Below, piece after piece: positions 56,315-64,000 of a stretch of 64,000 bases of DNA. Numbering within the stretch: position 1 is the stretch's first letter; each line of letters opens with the position of its first letter. Below the pieces are notes generated by a model, which did no database searches, was not told the origin of the DNA, and saw only the letters and a list, made by a program, of their open reading frames with translations. The translations under genes and the position numbers were made by a program. The stretch spans positions 95,156 to 159,155 of the forward strand of contig NZ_JALCYY010000004.1 in the NCBI RefSeq assembly GCF_022690685.1. Reading direction: 5' to 3'. This DNA is from Anaeromyxobacter terrae. GTDB lineage: Bacteria > Myxococcota > Myxococcia > Myxococcales > Anaeromyxobacteraceae.

Positions 56315-59062
56315 ATGAAAATCCACCTCCTGCGCCTCGCCGTGGTCCTCTCGGGCGCCCTCGCGGTTCCAGCGCTCGCCGCCGAGCCGAACGCGATCCG
56401 CGCGCTCGACGTCGCCGAGCGCGACGGCGCGATCGAGGTCGCCATCCAGGGGAACCGGCCGCCTTCCTACACGGTCTTCAAGCTCCAGGATCCGCCGCGG
56501 CTCGTCGTGGACCTCGCGGGAGCGGACGTCTCGAAGCTCGCCTCGCCCGTCGCCGTGAAGAAGGGCGGCGTGGCGGAGATCACGACCGCGCAGTACCAGG
56601 ACGACCGGAACGCGGTCGGGCGCGTCATCGTCGCGCTCGACGCGGCCCGCCCGTACGAGGTCACGCCGCGCGGCGACGCCGTCGTCGTGCGGGTGCTCGC
56701 GGAGGGCGCGAAGCCCTCGAGCCCTGGCGGATCGACCGAGGCCGGTCATCCCGAGCGAAGCGCCTCCGCGCCCGCGGAGGCGCGGAGTCGAGGGACCCCG
56801 ACCGCGACCCCGACCGTGACCGCGGCAACGGCCGCGACCGCGACCGCGACCGCGACCCAGGGGGCGGACGACCACGTCGTCTCCCGGCGCGTGGACGAGG
56901 GCGGCGCAGGCTCGGCGCGGACGCTTCGCGCCGTCCGTCCGGGCAAGGACGGCCTGACGCTCGCCACCGACGGCGAGCTCGGGCGGATCGAGATCCTCGA
57001 GCTGCGTGACCCCGCTCGGCTCGTGCTCGACCTGCACGGTGTGACCCGCGCGCCGAAGGGTGCCGTGAAGCTCGCGGGTGCGTTCACGCAGGTCCGCTTC
57101 GGGAAGGACGACGGCAAGATCCGCGCGGTGCTCGACGCCGCGGGCGAGCTGCCGAAGTACGAGGTGAAGCGCGTCGCGGGTGGCCTCGCGATCGTCGCGG
57201 GGACCGACGGGCAGGTCGCGAAGGCGACGCCGATCGGCTCTCCTGAGGCCGGTCATCCCGAGCGTAGTCGAGGGACCCCGACCCCGACCGCGGCCGCTAG
57301 CCCGACCGCGGCCGTCACCGCGAAGAAGGCCCCGGCCACGCGCGCCCAAATCTCCGACGTCCGCTTCGGCCAGCAGGGCAAGGCCGCGCGCATCGAGATC
57401 GGCGGCAAGGCGCGCTACACGCTCTCCCGCCCCGACCCGCGCACGATCGTGCTCTCGCTCGAGGACGCCGAGATCCCGAAGAAGCTCGAGCGCTCGCTCG
57501 ACACGAGCGCGTTCCAGGGGCCGGTGCTCATGGTCTCCTCCTTCAACCAGCCGTCCACCGGTCAGGTGAAGATCGTCGCCACGCTGCGCGGCGCGGCGAA
57601 GGACGAGCTCGTCGAGACGAAGGGCGGCCTCGCCTGGACGTTCTCCTCGGCGGAGAAGGACGCCCCCGCGGCCTCCCCCGCCCCGGTCCCGGAGGTGCGC
57701 GCCAGCGAGGCGCAGGCGGCAGGCTTCGCGGCCGAGGCCCCGGCGTACGCGCTCTCCGGCGCTCCGCAGGCGCGCGGCTACACCGGGCGTCGCATCACCC
57801 TCGACTTCCACGACATCGACATCCGCAACCTGCTGCGCCTCATCGCCGACGTCTCCAAGAAGAACATCGTCGTCGCCGACGACGTGAACGGGAAGGTGAC
57901 GGTCTCGCTCCGCAACGTGCCCTGGGACCAGGCGCTCGACCTCGTCCTCAAGGCGAAGGGGCTCGGCAAGGAGGAGATGGGGAACGTCATCCGCATCGCG
58001 AGGTTCGACGAGATCGCGAAGGAGCAGCTGGCGCGCGCCGAGGCGGAGAAGGCCCGCATCCCGCTCATGCCGCTCAAGGTCCGGATCATCCCGGTGAACT
58101 TCGCGCGCGCCGGCGACGTCTCCGGCCGCGTGAAGGACGTGCTCACCGAGCGCGGCTCGGTCTCCACCGACGAGCGCACCAACGTGCTCATCGTGAAGGA
58201 CGTCCAGGAGGCGCTGGTGCGCGCCGAGGGGCTCGTGCGGAACCTCGACACCGAGATCCCCCAGGTGCTCATCGAGAGCCGCATCGTCGAGGCCTCCTCG
58301 AACTTCAACAAGGCGCTCGGCGTGCAGTGGGGCGGCAACACCTCCTTCACGCAGGTGACCGGCAACCCGACCGGCCTCGCCTTCCCGAACAACGTCGCCG
58401 CCGCGGGCGGCGCCGGCCCCGGCAACAGCTTCGGCACCGCGGCGAACCCGAACTACGCCGTGTCGCTGCCCGCGCCGGTGGGTGACGGGCAGGGCGGCGC
58501 CCTCGGCCTCGTCTTCGGCTCCGCGGGCGGCGCGTTCAACCTGAACCTGCGCCTCTCCGCCCTCGAGAACAACGGCGTCGTGAAGACCATCTCCGCGCCG
58601 AAGATCGCCACCATCGACAACAAGGAGGCGACCATCGGCCAGGGCATCTCGATCCCGTTCTCGCAGGTGTCGGCGTCCGGGGTGAACACCACCTTCATCG
58701 AGGCGAAGCTCGAGCTCAAGGTGACGCCGCACGTCTCCGCGGACGGCTCGATCCTCCTCAAGATCAAGGCGACCAACAACCAGCCGAACCCCCAGCTCAC
58801 GGGCGCCAACGGCCAGCCCTCGATCTCGAAGCGCGAGGCGGAGACGGAGGTGCTGGTGAAGGACGGCGAGACCACGGTCATCGGCGGCATCTACACCCGC
58901 CAGACCTCGAACCGCACGAGCGAGGTCCCGTTCCTCGGCAAGCTCCCGCTGCTCGGCTACTTCTTCCGGAACACGAGCGAGCAGGATGACCACACCGAGC
59001 TCCTCATCTTCATCACCCCCCGCATCCTCAACCGGGCGACCGCGGTCGCCGCGGGGAACTAG
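56315..59062 (+). CDS. pilQ: PilQ, outer-membrane secretin
   Basis: 915 residues with a Sec signal (LAVVLSGALAVPALA). Three AMIN peptidoglycan-binding domains at about 27-135, 198-305 and 345-450. The linkers between them (about 142-185 and 309-340) are low-complexity, Ala/Thr/Pro-rich and derive from two palindromic repeats (listed separately). N0/STN starts near 488 (RRITLDFHDIDIRNLLRLIAD), N1 near 575-640, and the secretin barrel domain from about 642 (VLIESRIVEAS, APKIATIDNKEATIG, LGKLPLLGYFFRN). Forms the outer-membrane pore of the pilus machine. Confidence 0.95.
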   Translation: MKIHLLRLAVVLSGALAVPALAAEPNAIRALDVAERDGAIEVAIQGNRPPSYTVFKLQDPPRLVVDLAGADVSKLASPVAVKKGGVAEITTAQYQDDRNAVGRVIVALDAARPYEVTPRGDAVVVRVLAEGAKPSSPGGSTEAGHPERSASAPAEARSRGTPTATPTVTAATAATATATATQGADDHVVSRRVDEGGAGSARTLRAVRPGKDGLTLATDGELGRIEILELRDPARLVLDLHGVTRAPKGAVKLAGAFTQVRFGKDDGKIRAVLDAAGELPKYEVKRVAGGLAIVAGTDGQVAKATPIGSPEAGHPERSRGTPTPTAAASPTAAVTAKKAPATRAQISDVRFGQQGKAARIEIGGKARYTLSRPDPRTIVLSLEDAEIPKKLERSLDTSAFQGPVLMVSSFNQPSTGQVKIVATLRGAAKDELVETKGGLAWTFSSAEKDAPAASPAPVPEVRASEAQAAGFAAEAPAYALSGAPQARGYTGRRITLDFHDIDIRNLLRLIADVSKKNIVVADDVNGKVTVSLRNVPWDQALDLVLKAKGLGKEEMGNVIRIARFDEIAKEQLARAEAEKARIPLMPLKVRIIPVNFARAGDVSGRVKDVLTERGSVSTDERTNVLIVKDVQEALVRAEGLVRNLDTEIPQVLIESRIVEASSNFNKALGVQWGGNTSFTQVTGNPTGLAFPNNVAAAGGAGPGNSFGTAANPNYAVSLPAPVGDGQGGALGLVFGSAGGAFNLNLRLSALENNGVVKTISAPKIATIDNKEATIGQGISIPFSQVSASGVNTTFIEAKLELKVTPHVSADGSILLKIKATNNQPNPQLTGANGQPSISKREAETEVLVKDGETTVIGGIYTRQTSNRTSEVPFLGKLPLLGYFFRNTSEQDDHTELLIFITPRILNRATAVAAGN
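56738..56803. repeat. REP-like palindromic repeat in pilQ, copy A
   Basis: Begins GAGGCCGGTCATCCCGAGCG and ends AGTCGAGGGACCCCGACC, the same ends as copy B at 57245-57283. Copy A has 27 extra bases holding a 9-base palindrome (CGCCTCCGC/GCGGAGGCG, 56761-56782). It is followed by CGACC-type hexamer repeats to about 56868. The frame is kept; it encodes the linker between AMIN1 and AMIN2 (EAGHPERS then RGTPT). Confidence 0.8.
57245..57283. repeat. REP-like palindromic repeat in pilQ, copy B
   Basis: 39-base short form of copy A (one internal T for A change and no palindromic insert), followed by CCCGACCGCGGCC-type repeats. In frame in the AMIN2-AMIN3 linker, encoding EAGHPERSRGTPTPT. Confidence 0.8.
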
Positions 59063-59071
59063 GAGCTGCCC

Positions 59072-59677
59072 ATGAAGACGAGACTCGCGGCCCTCGCCCT
59101 CGCCTCGCTCGCGCTCGCCTGCGCCGACAACGGCGGATCGATCCAGCCCTTCGCCATCTGCGCTCCGCCGGACGACGTGGTGTGCTCGTTCAAGGGCACG
59201 TGCGACATGCAGCACATGGGCCCGCTCGCGATGGATCCCGCACAGACGACCCAGCTCATCGTGTTCATGCAGGTGAACAACCAGCTCGCGGACAACGCCG
59301 ACCTCTCCGCGGGCCGCGTGAACACCAACGACGCCTACGTGACCGAGTACGAGGTCGAGTACTCGGGCGTCGCGAGCGGTACCTCGGCGGGGCGGACGCA
59401 GGGAGTCGTGCCAGCCGGAGCCAGCACGATCATCGGGCTGGTGCTTCAGCCGCCGCCGGTCCCAGGGCAGCTCGTCGCGAAGATGAAGCTGAAGGGCAAG
59501 TTCGCCGACCAGTCCACGTTCGAGACGGCGGCCTACGAGGCGCCGATCCTCATCGGCCCGGTCGGCGCACCGGCGTGCCCCACGGGCGAGGTCCTGAAGG
59601 GCACCTGCCCGGGCAACCTCGGCCAGATCCCGCTCGGCGTCGCGTGCGAGGCGCCGCCCACCACCCCCACTCCTTGA
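59072..59677 (+). CDS. Cysteine-containing lipoprotein downstream of pilQ
   Basis: 201 residues, family not recognised. Lipoprotein signal with lipobox ALAC (Cys near 17). Three cysteines follow near residues 30-44 (AICAPPDDVVCSFKGTC) and three more at the end (ACPTG, GTCPG, VACEAPP), enough for several disulfides. The middle looks beta-rich (YVTEYEVEYSGVASG, IIGLVLQPPPVPGQLVAKMKLKG). Nine bases after pilQ, so very likely in its operon; an outer-membrane accessory of the secretin is a reasonable guess. It has no TPRs, so it is not a Tgl-type pilotin. Confidence 0.75.
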   Translation: MKTRLAALALASLALACADNGGSIQPFAICAPPDDVVCSFKGTCDMQHMGPLAMDPAQTTQLIVFMQVNNQLADNADLSAGRVNTNDAYVTEYEVEYSGVASGTSAGRTQGVVPAGASTIIGLVLQPPPVPGQLVAKMKLKGKFADQSTFETAAYEAPILIGPVGAPACPTGEVLKGTCPGNLGQIPLGVACEAPPTTPTP

Positions 59678-59700
59678 CGCGCCGCGTTCCGGCCGAACGC

Positions 59701-59729
59701 TTGACGTTCAGCGCGCGGGCGGGCTAAGT
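59701..59729 (+). promoter_or_regulatory. Promoter of roadblock gene
   Basis: TTGACG at 59701-59706, 17-base spacer, CTAAGT at 59724-59729. Predicted start near 59736, about 59 bases before the ATG. Confidence 0.6.
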
Positions 59730-59794
59730 ACGACCCCGCTCCGCGCGTCCGTGCTCGTAATGACGGAGGTTTTTTGCCGGCGGAGCCTTCGCCC

Positions 59795-60157
59795 ATGAGC
59801 TTCCGCGCCCATCTCGAGCAGGTCTGCCGGAGCGTCGACGGTGCCGTCGCGTGCTCGCTGATGGGCATGGACGGGATCGAGGTCGACACGCATCTCACCG
59901 GCCTGGGCGACGTCGCCGACGTGCGCTCGCTGCTCGTCGAGTACTCGGGCGTGCTCCGCAGCGCGCGAGAGGCGGCCGGGGCGCACGAGGCGGGCGGCGT
60001 GGCGGAGGTGTCGATCTCGACGGATCGGCTCCTCGCCGTGGCCCGGCAGGTCTCGCCGGAGTACTTCATGGTGGTCGCGCTCACGCCTGGCGGGAACCTC
60101 GGGAAGGCGCGCTACCTGCTCCGCGTCACCGCGCCGAAGCTCGAGGAAGAGCTCTAG
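59795..60157 (+). CDS. Roadblock/LC7-domain protein
   Basis: 120 residues, one roadblock/LC7 domain (LEQVCRSVDGAVACSLMGMDGIEVD, VAEVSISTDRLLAVARQVSPEYFMVVALTPGGNLGKARYLL). In bacteria such proteins often pair with small Ras-like GTPases; MglB of M. xanthus is one, but this protein is shorter and not clearly MglB. No GTPase gene lies nearby. ATG at 59795 follows CGGAG; an in-frame TTG at 59774 is too close to its GGAGG to be favoured. Confidence 0.82.
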   Translation: MSFRAHLEQVCRSVDGAVACSLMGMDGIEVDTHLTGLGDVADVRSLLVEYSGVLRSAREAAGAHEAGGVAEVSISTDRLLAVARQVSPEYFMVVALTPGGNLGKARYLLRVTAPKLEEEL

Positions 60158-60256
60158 CGGACGGGCGGCCGACCGTCGGGACAGGCAGCCCCCGCTGCCG
60201 GAGCGCGGCGGGGCGGATCATCTTTCACATCGGACCTTCGAAGGAGCGACACAGCA

Positions 60257-60829
60257 ATGGCCGACACGCTCGACACCTCGGCGTTCCGCCGCGGCCTCAA
60301 GATCGAGATCGATCGCGAGCCCTGGGAGATCATCGAGTTCCAGCACGTGAAGCCGGGGAAGGGCTCGGCGTTCGTGCGGACGCGCATCAAGAACCTCGTG
60401 ACCGGTCGGACGATCGACAAGACGTTCAAGTCCGGCGACGTGGTGGGCAAGCCCGACATCGAGGAGAAGGAGATGCAGTACCTCTACCGGGAGGGCGAGC
60501 ACTTCAACTTCATGGACAACAAGACCTACGACCAGACGTTCCTCACCGAGGAGCAGATGGGCGAGGCAAAGAACTTCATCAAGGACAACACCACCACGCA
60601 CATCCTGTTCTTCAACGGGAAGGCGATCGGCGTCACCCTGCCGAACGCGATGGATCTCAAGGTGGTGAAGTGCGATCCGGGCATCCGCGGCGACACGGTG
60701 TCCGGCGCCACGAAGCCCGCGACCCTCGAGACCGGCTACGTCGTGAACGTGCCGCTCTTCATCAACGAGGGCGAGATCCTCCGCATCGACACCCGCACCG
60801 GCGAGTACCTGACCCGCGTCGCCGGCTAG
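60257..60829 (+). CDS. efp: Elongation factor P
   Basis: 190 residues, three EF-P domains. Relieves ribosome stalling at polyproline. The loop that reaches the P-site reads KPGKGSAF with Lys35 at the tip, the type modified by beta-lysylation in the EpmA/EpmB pathway; the modifying genes are not in this window. AAGGAGCGA ribosome site. Many proteins here are Pro-rich (FrzF, PilD, AccB), so EF-P dependence is likely. Heads the efp-accB-accC run. Confidence 0.96.
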   Translation: MADTLDTSAFRRGLKIEIDREPWEIIEFQHVKPGKGSAFVRTRIKNLVTGRTIDKTFKSGDVVGKPDIEEKEMQYLYREGEHFNFMDNKTYDQTFLTEEQMGEAKNFIKDNTTTHILFFNGKAIGVTLPNAMDLKVVKCDPGIRGDTVSGATKPATLETGYVVNVPLFINEGEILRIDTRTGEYLTRVAG

Positions 60830-60866
60830 CCGCCGCACCGTCCCAGGACCGAAGGAGACCCACTCG

Positions 60867-61424
60867 ATGGCGACCCGCCCGCTGAAGCAGCAGCCCTCGC
60901 AGGAGCCCGCGCGCACCCCGGAGAACGGCGTGGGGCAGGGCTTCTCGATGGAGGACGTGAAGAAGCTCGTGCAGCTCGTCGAGAAGAGCGACGTCACGCA
61001 CATCGCGTGGCAGCGCGGGCCGGAGAAGGTCGTCATCCGCCGCGGCGCGCTCGCCGCGTCCGGCTCCGTCGCCTTCCACGCCGCGCCGGCCGTCCACGCC
61101 GCCCCGGTGGCGGCCCCGGTGCCGGCGCCTGCCGCGGCGCCCGCGCCCGCCGCCGCGAAGGCGGAGCCGAAGACCGACAAGCCCGGCACGATCGTGAGCT
61201 CGCCGTTCGTCGGCACGTTCTACCGAGCGCCGTCGCCGGACTCGCCGCCCTTCGTCGACGTCGGGCAGAAGGTCAAGAAGGGCCAGACGCTCTGCATCGT
61301 CGAGGCGATGAAGCTCATGAACGAGATCGAGGCCGAGATCGACGGGACCATCGCCGAGATCCTCGTCCAGAACGCCACGCCGGTGGAGTTCGGCGAGCAG
61401 CTCTTCCGCATCGTCCCGGGCTAG
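60867..61424 (+). CDS. accB: Biotin carboxyl carrier protein of acetyl-CoA carboxylase
   Basis: 185 residues. N-terminal helical part ([23 protein letters not shown]), Ala/Pro linker at about 70-105, and the biotinyl domain with Lys149 in [12 protein letters not shown]. The typical thumb segment [19 protein letters not shown] is present. Carries CO2 between AccC and the carboxyltransferase for malonyl-CoA synthesis. 37 bases after efp. Confidence 0.96.
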   Translation: MATRPLKQQPSQEPARTPENGVGQGFSMEDVKKLVQLVEKSDVTHIAWQRGPEKVVIRRGALAASGSVAFHAAPAVHAAPVAAPVPAPAAAPAPAAAKAEPKTDKPGTIVSSPFVGTFYRAPSPDSPPFVDVGQKVKKGQTLCIVEAMKLMNEIEAEIDGTIAEILVQNATPVEFGEQLFRIVPG

Positions 61425-61445
61425 TCGCCCGCGGGAGCCTACCGC

Positions 61446-62828
61446 ATGTTCAAGAAGGTCCTCGTCGCGAACCGGGGCGAGATCGCCCTCCGGGTGATCC
61501 GCGCCTGCCGCGAGCTCGGCGTCGCCACCGTCGCGGTCCACTCGACCGCCGACGCCGAGTCGCTCCACGTCCGCTTCGCCGACGAGGCCATCTGCATCGG
61601 GCCGCCGCAGTCCCGGGACAGCTACCTCAACGTCCGGGCGCTCCTGTCCGCCGCCGACGTCACCGGCGCCGACGCCATTCACCCCGGGTACGGCTTCCTC
61701 TCCGAGAACGCGGAGTTCGCGGAGCTGGTCACCGGGATGAACCTCAAGTTCATCGGACCCCGGCCGGACATGATCCGGCTCATGGGGAACAAGGTGGCGG
61801 CGCGCGAGGCGGCCGAGAAGGCCGGGCTCCCGCTCCTCCCCGGTGCGCGCGGGAAGCTCAAGGACTCCGAGGAGGCCGAGCGGGTCGCGGAGGAGGTCGG
61901 CTACCCCGTCATCCTCAAGGCGGCCGCCGGCGGCGGCGGGCGCGGCATGAAGATCTGCCGCGACCGCAGCCAGATCCGCCACCTCTTCGACACCGCGAGC
62001 AACGAGGCGCTGGCCGCGTTCGGCGACGGCTCGATGTACCTCGAGCGCTACGTCGAGGAGCCGCGCCACATCGAGCTGCAGATCGTGGCCGACGAGCACG
62101 GCCGGGTGATCCACCTCGGTGAGCGCGAGTGCTCGGTCCAGCGGCGACACCAGAAGATGATCGAGGAGGCGCCCTCGCCCGCCGTCACGCCTGCGCTCCG
62201 CCGCGAGATGGGCGAGGTGGCGCTCTCGGCCATGAGGAGCATCGGCTACAACAACGTGGGGACGATCGAGTTCCTCATGGACGAGAAGGGCCGCTACTAC
62301 TTCATGGAGATGAACACGCGCATCCAGGTGGAGCACCCGGTGACCGAGCAGGTCTACGGGCTCGACCTCCTGCGCGAGCAGATCCGCCTCGCCGCGGGCG
62401 AGCCGCTCGAGCGGACCCAGGACTCGGTCGTGCCGCACGCCCACGCGATCGAGTTCCGCGTGAACGCGGAGGATCCGGTCACGTTCGCGCCGTCGCCCGG
62501 CAAGATCACGGGCTACCACCAGCCCGGCGGCTACGGCGTGCGCGTCGACACCATGGCGTACGAGCAGTACAAGGTGCAGCCCTACTACGACTCGCTCGTC
62601 GCCAAGCTCGTCATCACCGGCGCGACGCGCGAGATCGCCATGCAGCGGGCGGCGCGGGCGCTGCACGAGTACGTCATCGAGGGGATCAAGACGAACATCC
62701 CCTTCCACAAGCGGGTCCTCGCTCACGCCGGCTTCGCGGGCGGTCAGTACGACACGCGCATCGTCGACCAGATCCTGAACCCGCCCGCGCCGGTCGAGGC
62801 GCCGCCGAAGACCCCGGCGGCGGGGTAG
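61446..62828 (+). CDS. accC: Biotin carboxylase of acetyl-CoA carboxylase
   Basis: 460 residues, family length about 450. KKVLVANRGEIALRVIRAC at the start, HPGYGFLSENAEF, ATP-grasp loop KAAAGGGGRGMK, RRHQKMIEEAPSP, and the catalytic region MEMNTRIQVEHPVTE. Stand-alone (no carboxyltransferase or biotinyl domain), 21 bases after accB. Confidence 0.96.
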   Translation: MFKKVLVANRGEIALRVIRACRELGVATVAVHSTADAESLHVRFADEAICIGPPQSRDSYLNVRALLSAADVTGADAIHPGYGFLSENAEFAELVTGMNLKFIGPRPDMIRLMGNKVAAREAAEKAGLPLLPGARGKLKDSEEAERVAEEVGYPVILKAAAGGGGRGMKICRDRSQIRHLFDTASNEALAAFGDGSMYLERYVEEPRHIELQIVADEHGRVIHLGERECSVQRRHQKMIEEAPSPAVTPALRREMGEVALSAMRSIGYNNVGTIEFLMDEKGRYYFMEMNTRIQVEHPVTEQVYGLDLLREQIRLAAGEPLERTQDSVVPHAHAIEFRVNAEDPVTFAPSPGKITGYHQPGGYGVRVDTMAYEQYKVQPYYDSLVAKLVITGATREIAMQRAARALHEYVIEGIKTNIPFHKRVLAHAGFAGGQYDTRIVDQILNPPAPVEAPPKTPAAG

Positions 62829-62916
62829 CCGCGCGGGCCCGGAGCGCGCCGCCGCGCGCGCCTCCGCGGCCGCCTGAAACACCCGAATTCCTATGTAGGT
62901 TCGCGGGGGTGGCTCC

Positions 62917-62945
62917 TTGACCGCCCCCGGACCTTCCATTACGCT
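62917..62945 (+). promoter_or_regulatory. Promoter of C-terminal TPR gene
   Basis: TTGACC at 62917-62922, 17-base spacer, TACGCT at 62940-62945, in the 208-base gap after accC. Leader of about 85 bases. Confidence 0.5.
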
Positions 62946-63036
62946 CGACGCCGCCCCTGGGCCCCTTCCGTCGGCGCCGGTGCGCCGGTGCGCACATGCT
63001 CGGGGACCCCCCAGCGCAGCGAGACCCCTCGGCCCG

Positions 63037-64000
63037 ATGGCTGTCGACAAGAACAAGATCATCGCCGAGGCGACGAAGCACGTTCAGAAGGGGGCGTACG
63101 ACAAGGCGATCAAGAGCTACGAGAAGATCCTCGCGGAGGACGCCAAGGACGTCCGGATCCTCCTCAAGGTCGGTGAGCTCCACCAGAAGAAGGGCGACGA
63201 CAAGGCCGCCGCCGCCGCGTTCCAGAAGGTCGCCGAGACCTACGCCGAGCAGGGCTTCTTCCTCAAGTCGGTCGCCGTCTACAAGCAGATCGTGAAGCTC
63301 GACCCGGACGACGTCCGGGCCAACGAGCGGCTCGCCGCGCTCTACCAGCAGCTCGGGCTCATGAGCGACGCGATGGCCCAGCTCCAGACCGTCGCGGCCG
63401 CGCACGAGAAGGCGGGCGATCTCGGCCGGCTCACCGAGGTCCTCCGCCGCATGGTGGAGCTCGACCCGGACAACATCGCGTCGTCGATCAAGCTCGGCGA
63501 GATGCAGGCGCGCGCCGGTCAGGCGGCGGCGGCCCTCGAGTGCTTCCGCCGGGCCGCCGCCTACCTGAAGCGGAACAGCCGCGCCGACGAGTACCTCAAG
63601 GTCGCGGAGCGCATCGCGGTGCTCACGCCCGACGACCACGCGCTCACCCGCGAGCTCGCGCACATCTACCTCGGCAAGGGCGACACGAAGCGCGCCCTCG
63701 CGAAGCTCCAGCTCTCCTTCAAGGTGGACGCGAAGGACGTCGAGACGCTGCAGCTCCTCGCGCAGGCGTTCCGCGACCTCGGCCAGACCTCCAAGACGCT
63801 CTCCGTCTACAAGGAGCTCGCCCGCGTCCACGAGGAGCGCGGCCGCGCGGGCGACGCCCGCGCCGCCTGGCGCAAGGTCCAGGAGCTCGCGCCGGACGAC
63901 CCGGACGCAGCGGCGGCGCTCGGCGCCGGCGCCGGCGCGGCGCGGCGCGTGGCCCCGGCTCACCCGGCGGCGACGCCGCTCGCCTTCGGCCCCACGTTCA
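63037..64000 (+). CDS. TPR-repeat protein, 3' end outside window
   Basis: At least 321 residues; runs off the right edge. Soluble, begins MAVDKNKIIAEATKHVQKGAYDKAI and contains about seven tetratricopeptide-type helical pairs (KSYEKILAEDAKDVRILLKVG, SVAVYKQIVKLDPDDVRANERL, MVELDPDNIASSIKLGEMQ, KELARVHEERGRAGDARAAW). The visible end turns Ala/Pro-rich, so another domain may follow. Long TPR proteins with this start are common in myxobacteria and function as scaffolds; the specific role is unknown. Confidence 0.85.
   Translation, partial: MAVDKNKIIAEATKHVQKGAYDKAIKSYEKILAEDAKDVRILLKVGELHQKKGDDKAAAAAFQKVAETYAEQGFFLKSVAVYKQIVKLDPDDVRANERLAALYQQLGLMSDAMAQLQTVAAAHEKAGDLGRLTEVLRRMVELDPDNIASSIKLGEMQARAGQAAAALECFRRAAAYLKRNSRADEYLKVAERIAVLTPDDHALTRELAHIYLGKGDTKRALAKLQLSFKVDAKDVETLQLLAQAFRDLGQTSKTLSVYKELARVHEERGRAGDARAAWRKVQELAPDDPDAAAALGAGAGAARRVAPAHPAATPLAFGPTF

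Noticed and set aside
59774..59794. TTG as start of the roadblock protein
   Set aside because: It is only four bases after GGAGG, too close for initiation; the ATG at 59795 gives the domain start with an acceptable CGGAG site.

Overview
This is a very GC-rich, densely coded bacterial chromosome segment with almost no foreign-looking DNA. Gene content and order (a complete type IVa pilus locus in Myxococcus-like order, a Frz-like chemosensory operon, PilZ, roadblock and NtrC-type regulators) point to a myxobacterium. The composition best fits the genus Anaeromyxobacter; that genus call is an inference without a database search. No tRNA, rRNA, CRISPR array, transposase gene or prophage was seen.

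Layout. (1) 1-8.1 kb, metabolism: pyruvate carboxylase (cut by the left edge), a coiled-coil lipoprotein, a bacteriohemerythrin, and a large fused FAD/Fe-S dehydrogenase. (2) 8.1-11.5 kb, minus strand: a receptor-less chemosensory module, response regulator - GAF protein - CheD - CheA. (3) 11.9-13.5 kb: two exported proteins of unknown role. (4) 13.5-21.6 kb: a Frz-like system, with a double-receiver protein (FrzZ-like) divergent from CheW - CheW - soluble MCP - CheA-CheY - CheB - CheR-TPR - CheY, the gene order of the M. xanthus frz locus. (5) 21.8-26.6 kb: YebC, then nucleoside salvage genes with a PilZ gene inserted among them, then RibF. (6) 26.8-59.7 kb, the pilus locus: pilB-pilT-pilC-pilS-pilR; opposite strand fimT-pilV-pilW-pilX-pilY1 minor pilins and adhesin; two TMTC-like membrane TPR proteins; pilI, pilG and pilA; then plus strand pilH-pilD-pilS2-pilR2, a small XRE regulator, and pilM-N-O-P-Q plus a lipoprotein. 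(7) 59.8-64 kb: roadblock protein, EF-P, accB-accC, and a TPR protein cut by the right edge.

How the parts fit: PilB/PilT/PilC with PilM-Q build and power the pilus. PilD processes PilA and the minor pilins. PilS/PilR probably drive pilA from a near-perfect sigma-54 promoter at 48213-48228. The Frz-like pathway and the CheA/CheD module are plausible controllers of motility or reversals. The most novel-looking items are the paired TMTC-like candidate glycosyltransferases, the palindromic repeats inserted in frame in both inter-AMIN linkers of PilQ, the three-dyad region between pilA and pilH, the XRE gene with a private AT-rich dyad, and a group of promoters that appear to give leaderless mRNAs.
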